Assembly: GCA_947303225.1 (NCBI GenBank) | Contig: CAMYXG010000035.1 | Coordinates: 1-10,500, forward strand | Reading direction: 5' to 3' | DNA length: 10,500 nt | DNA from: an uncultured Caryophanales bacterium | GTDB taxonomy: Bacteria > Bacillota_I > Bacilli_A > RF39 > UBA660 | Part shown: one piece after another, positions 10,105 through 10,500 of the stretch | Layout of the letters: each line of letters begins with the position of its first letter | Position numbering within the stretch: the first letter of the stretch is position 1 | The notes under the pieces: model-generated | The model's database searches: none | What the model saw: the letters and a program-made list of their open reading frames with translations, nothing else | What the model was told of the DNA's origin: nothing | Made by a program: the position numbers and the translations under genes

Positions 10105-10500
10105 ATGAAGTATTGTATAAACTATTTTGAAAAATTTAATTATCTTAATGAAATTGATGAGATAAATATTTTATTTGAGAAAAGTGAACCTTCATTAGTA
10201 GAAAATTTAAAATCATTAATTGGTATGAAAAAAGTAAACCCTAAAGCCACATTTAATATTTTTATTTCTGCACAAAATTGTTCACAATTAACAGAAGATG
10301 AAGTTAATACTTTTATTATGGAAGTGGTTAATTATAATCAAGAGAATAAAGAAAGTCAAATAAAAATAGTTTTTGACGGTGATTTATTAGAAGAAGCCTT
10401 TGCTACAAATCTCGACATTATTTTTCCTAAACTGCAAGAAAATGATATTCCATTCTTTTATGATACTTTTGCAAAAGACTGGGATATGATTTTAGGTCTT
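10105..10500 (+). CDS. 5' part of an unrecognised protein, runs off the window
   Basis: ATG 10105 follows AAAAAGGAG at a normal distance, and 132 codons are open to the window end. The product begins MKYCINYFEKFNYLNEIDEI. Alternating strands and helices ('TFNIFISAQNC', 'QIKIVFDGDLLEEAF', 'LDIIFPKLQENDIPFFYDTF') suggest an alpha/beta repeat such as a TIM-barrel-like fold. No catalytic motif is visible in the part present. No promoter is evident between the terminator at 10051 and this start, so it may depend on read-through. Its composition is AT-rich like the left arm, not like its upstream neighbour. Confidence 0.75.
   Translation, partial: MKYCINYFEKFNYLNEIDEINILFEKSEPSLVENLKSLIGMKKVNPKATFNIFISAQNCSQLTEDEVNTFIMEVVNYNQENKESQIKIVFDGDLLEEAFATNLDIIFPKLQENDIPFFYDTFAKDWDMILGL

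Overview
The window reads as a low-GC (roughly 70% A+T by eye) bacteriophage or prophage accessory region from a Firmicutes host, most likely a Clostridia/Lachnospiraceae-type bacterium. Supporting signs are strong GGAGG ribosome sites, very dense packing of tiny genes with start/stop overlaps, almost no recognisable housekeeping genes, and small protein types typical of Firmicutes phages: a DUF6291-type replication-initiator-like protein, small Cys-rich proteins and short helical hypotheticals. Structural, packaging and integrase genes are absent, so whether it is a virion genome, a prophage or a phage-like plasmid cannot be decided here.

Left arm (1-7534, minus strand): about 25 genes read leftward as one apparent operon. 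It starts at a good promoter (7604-7576) with a GH128-type glycoside hydrolase (7534-6494). A 55-aa protein, a four-Cys protein, a DUF5659-like protein and the DUF6291/HTH protein follow. After a 128-bp gap come two membrane proteins and a long series of 50-220 aa proteins. At least five of these look like diverged members of one small helical family ('EAI...L' near the N-terminus, 'AIxAL' later). Membrane proteins (66, 57, 68 and 30 aa) and Cys-rich proteins are interspersed. Several genes are too short for a 60-aa cutoff (55, 51, 30 and 61 aa), and several starts are set by the Shine-Dalgarno site, not by the longest frame.

Centre (7535-7700): a divergent promoter region. Right arm (7701-10500, plus strand): a two-gene unit encodes a 186-aa phage protein and a 262-aa protein with all the key residues of a kinase/aminoglycoside-phosphotransferase fold. 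It ends at a perfect terminator. Next comes a promoter, an apparently structured RNA leader of about 100 nt and a 75-aa protein, then tandem promoters and a 118-aa winged-helix-like protein of richer composition, a terminator, and the 5' part of a further gene. Three of the plus-strand promoters share an almost identical extended sequence.

The most unusual signal is a short GC-rich motif, ATGCGGCA followed by a degenerate AGCCTCC-like half. It recurs about every 300 bp in this AT-rich DNA. I count 18 GCGGC on the plus strand and none on the minus strand. Some copies lie inside genes (mostly read as Ala-Ala) and others lie in the spacer between ribosome site and start codon. Copies also lie in the divergent intergenic region and inside a plus-strand gene, still in the same DNA orientation. 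This looks like a DNA-strand-level signal, for example Chi-like, but its role is not known.
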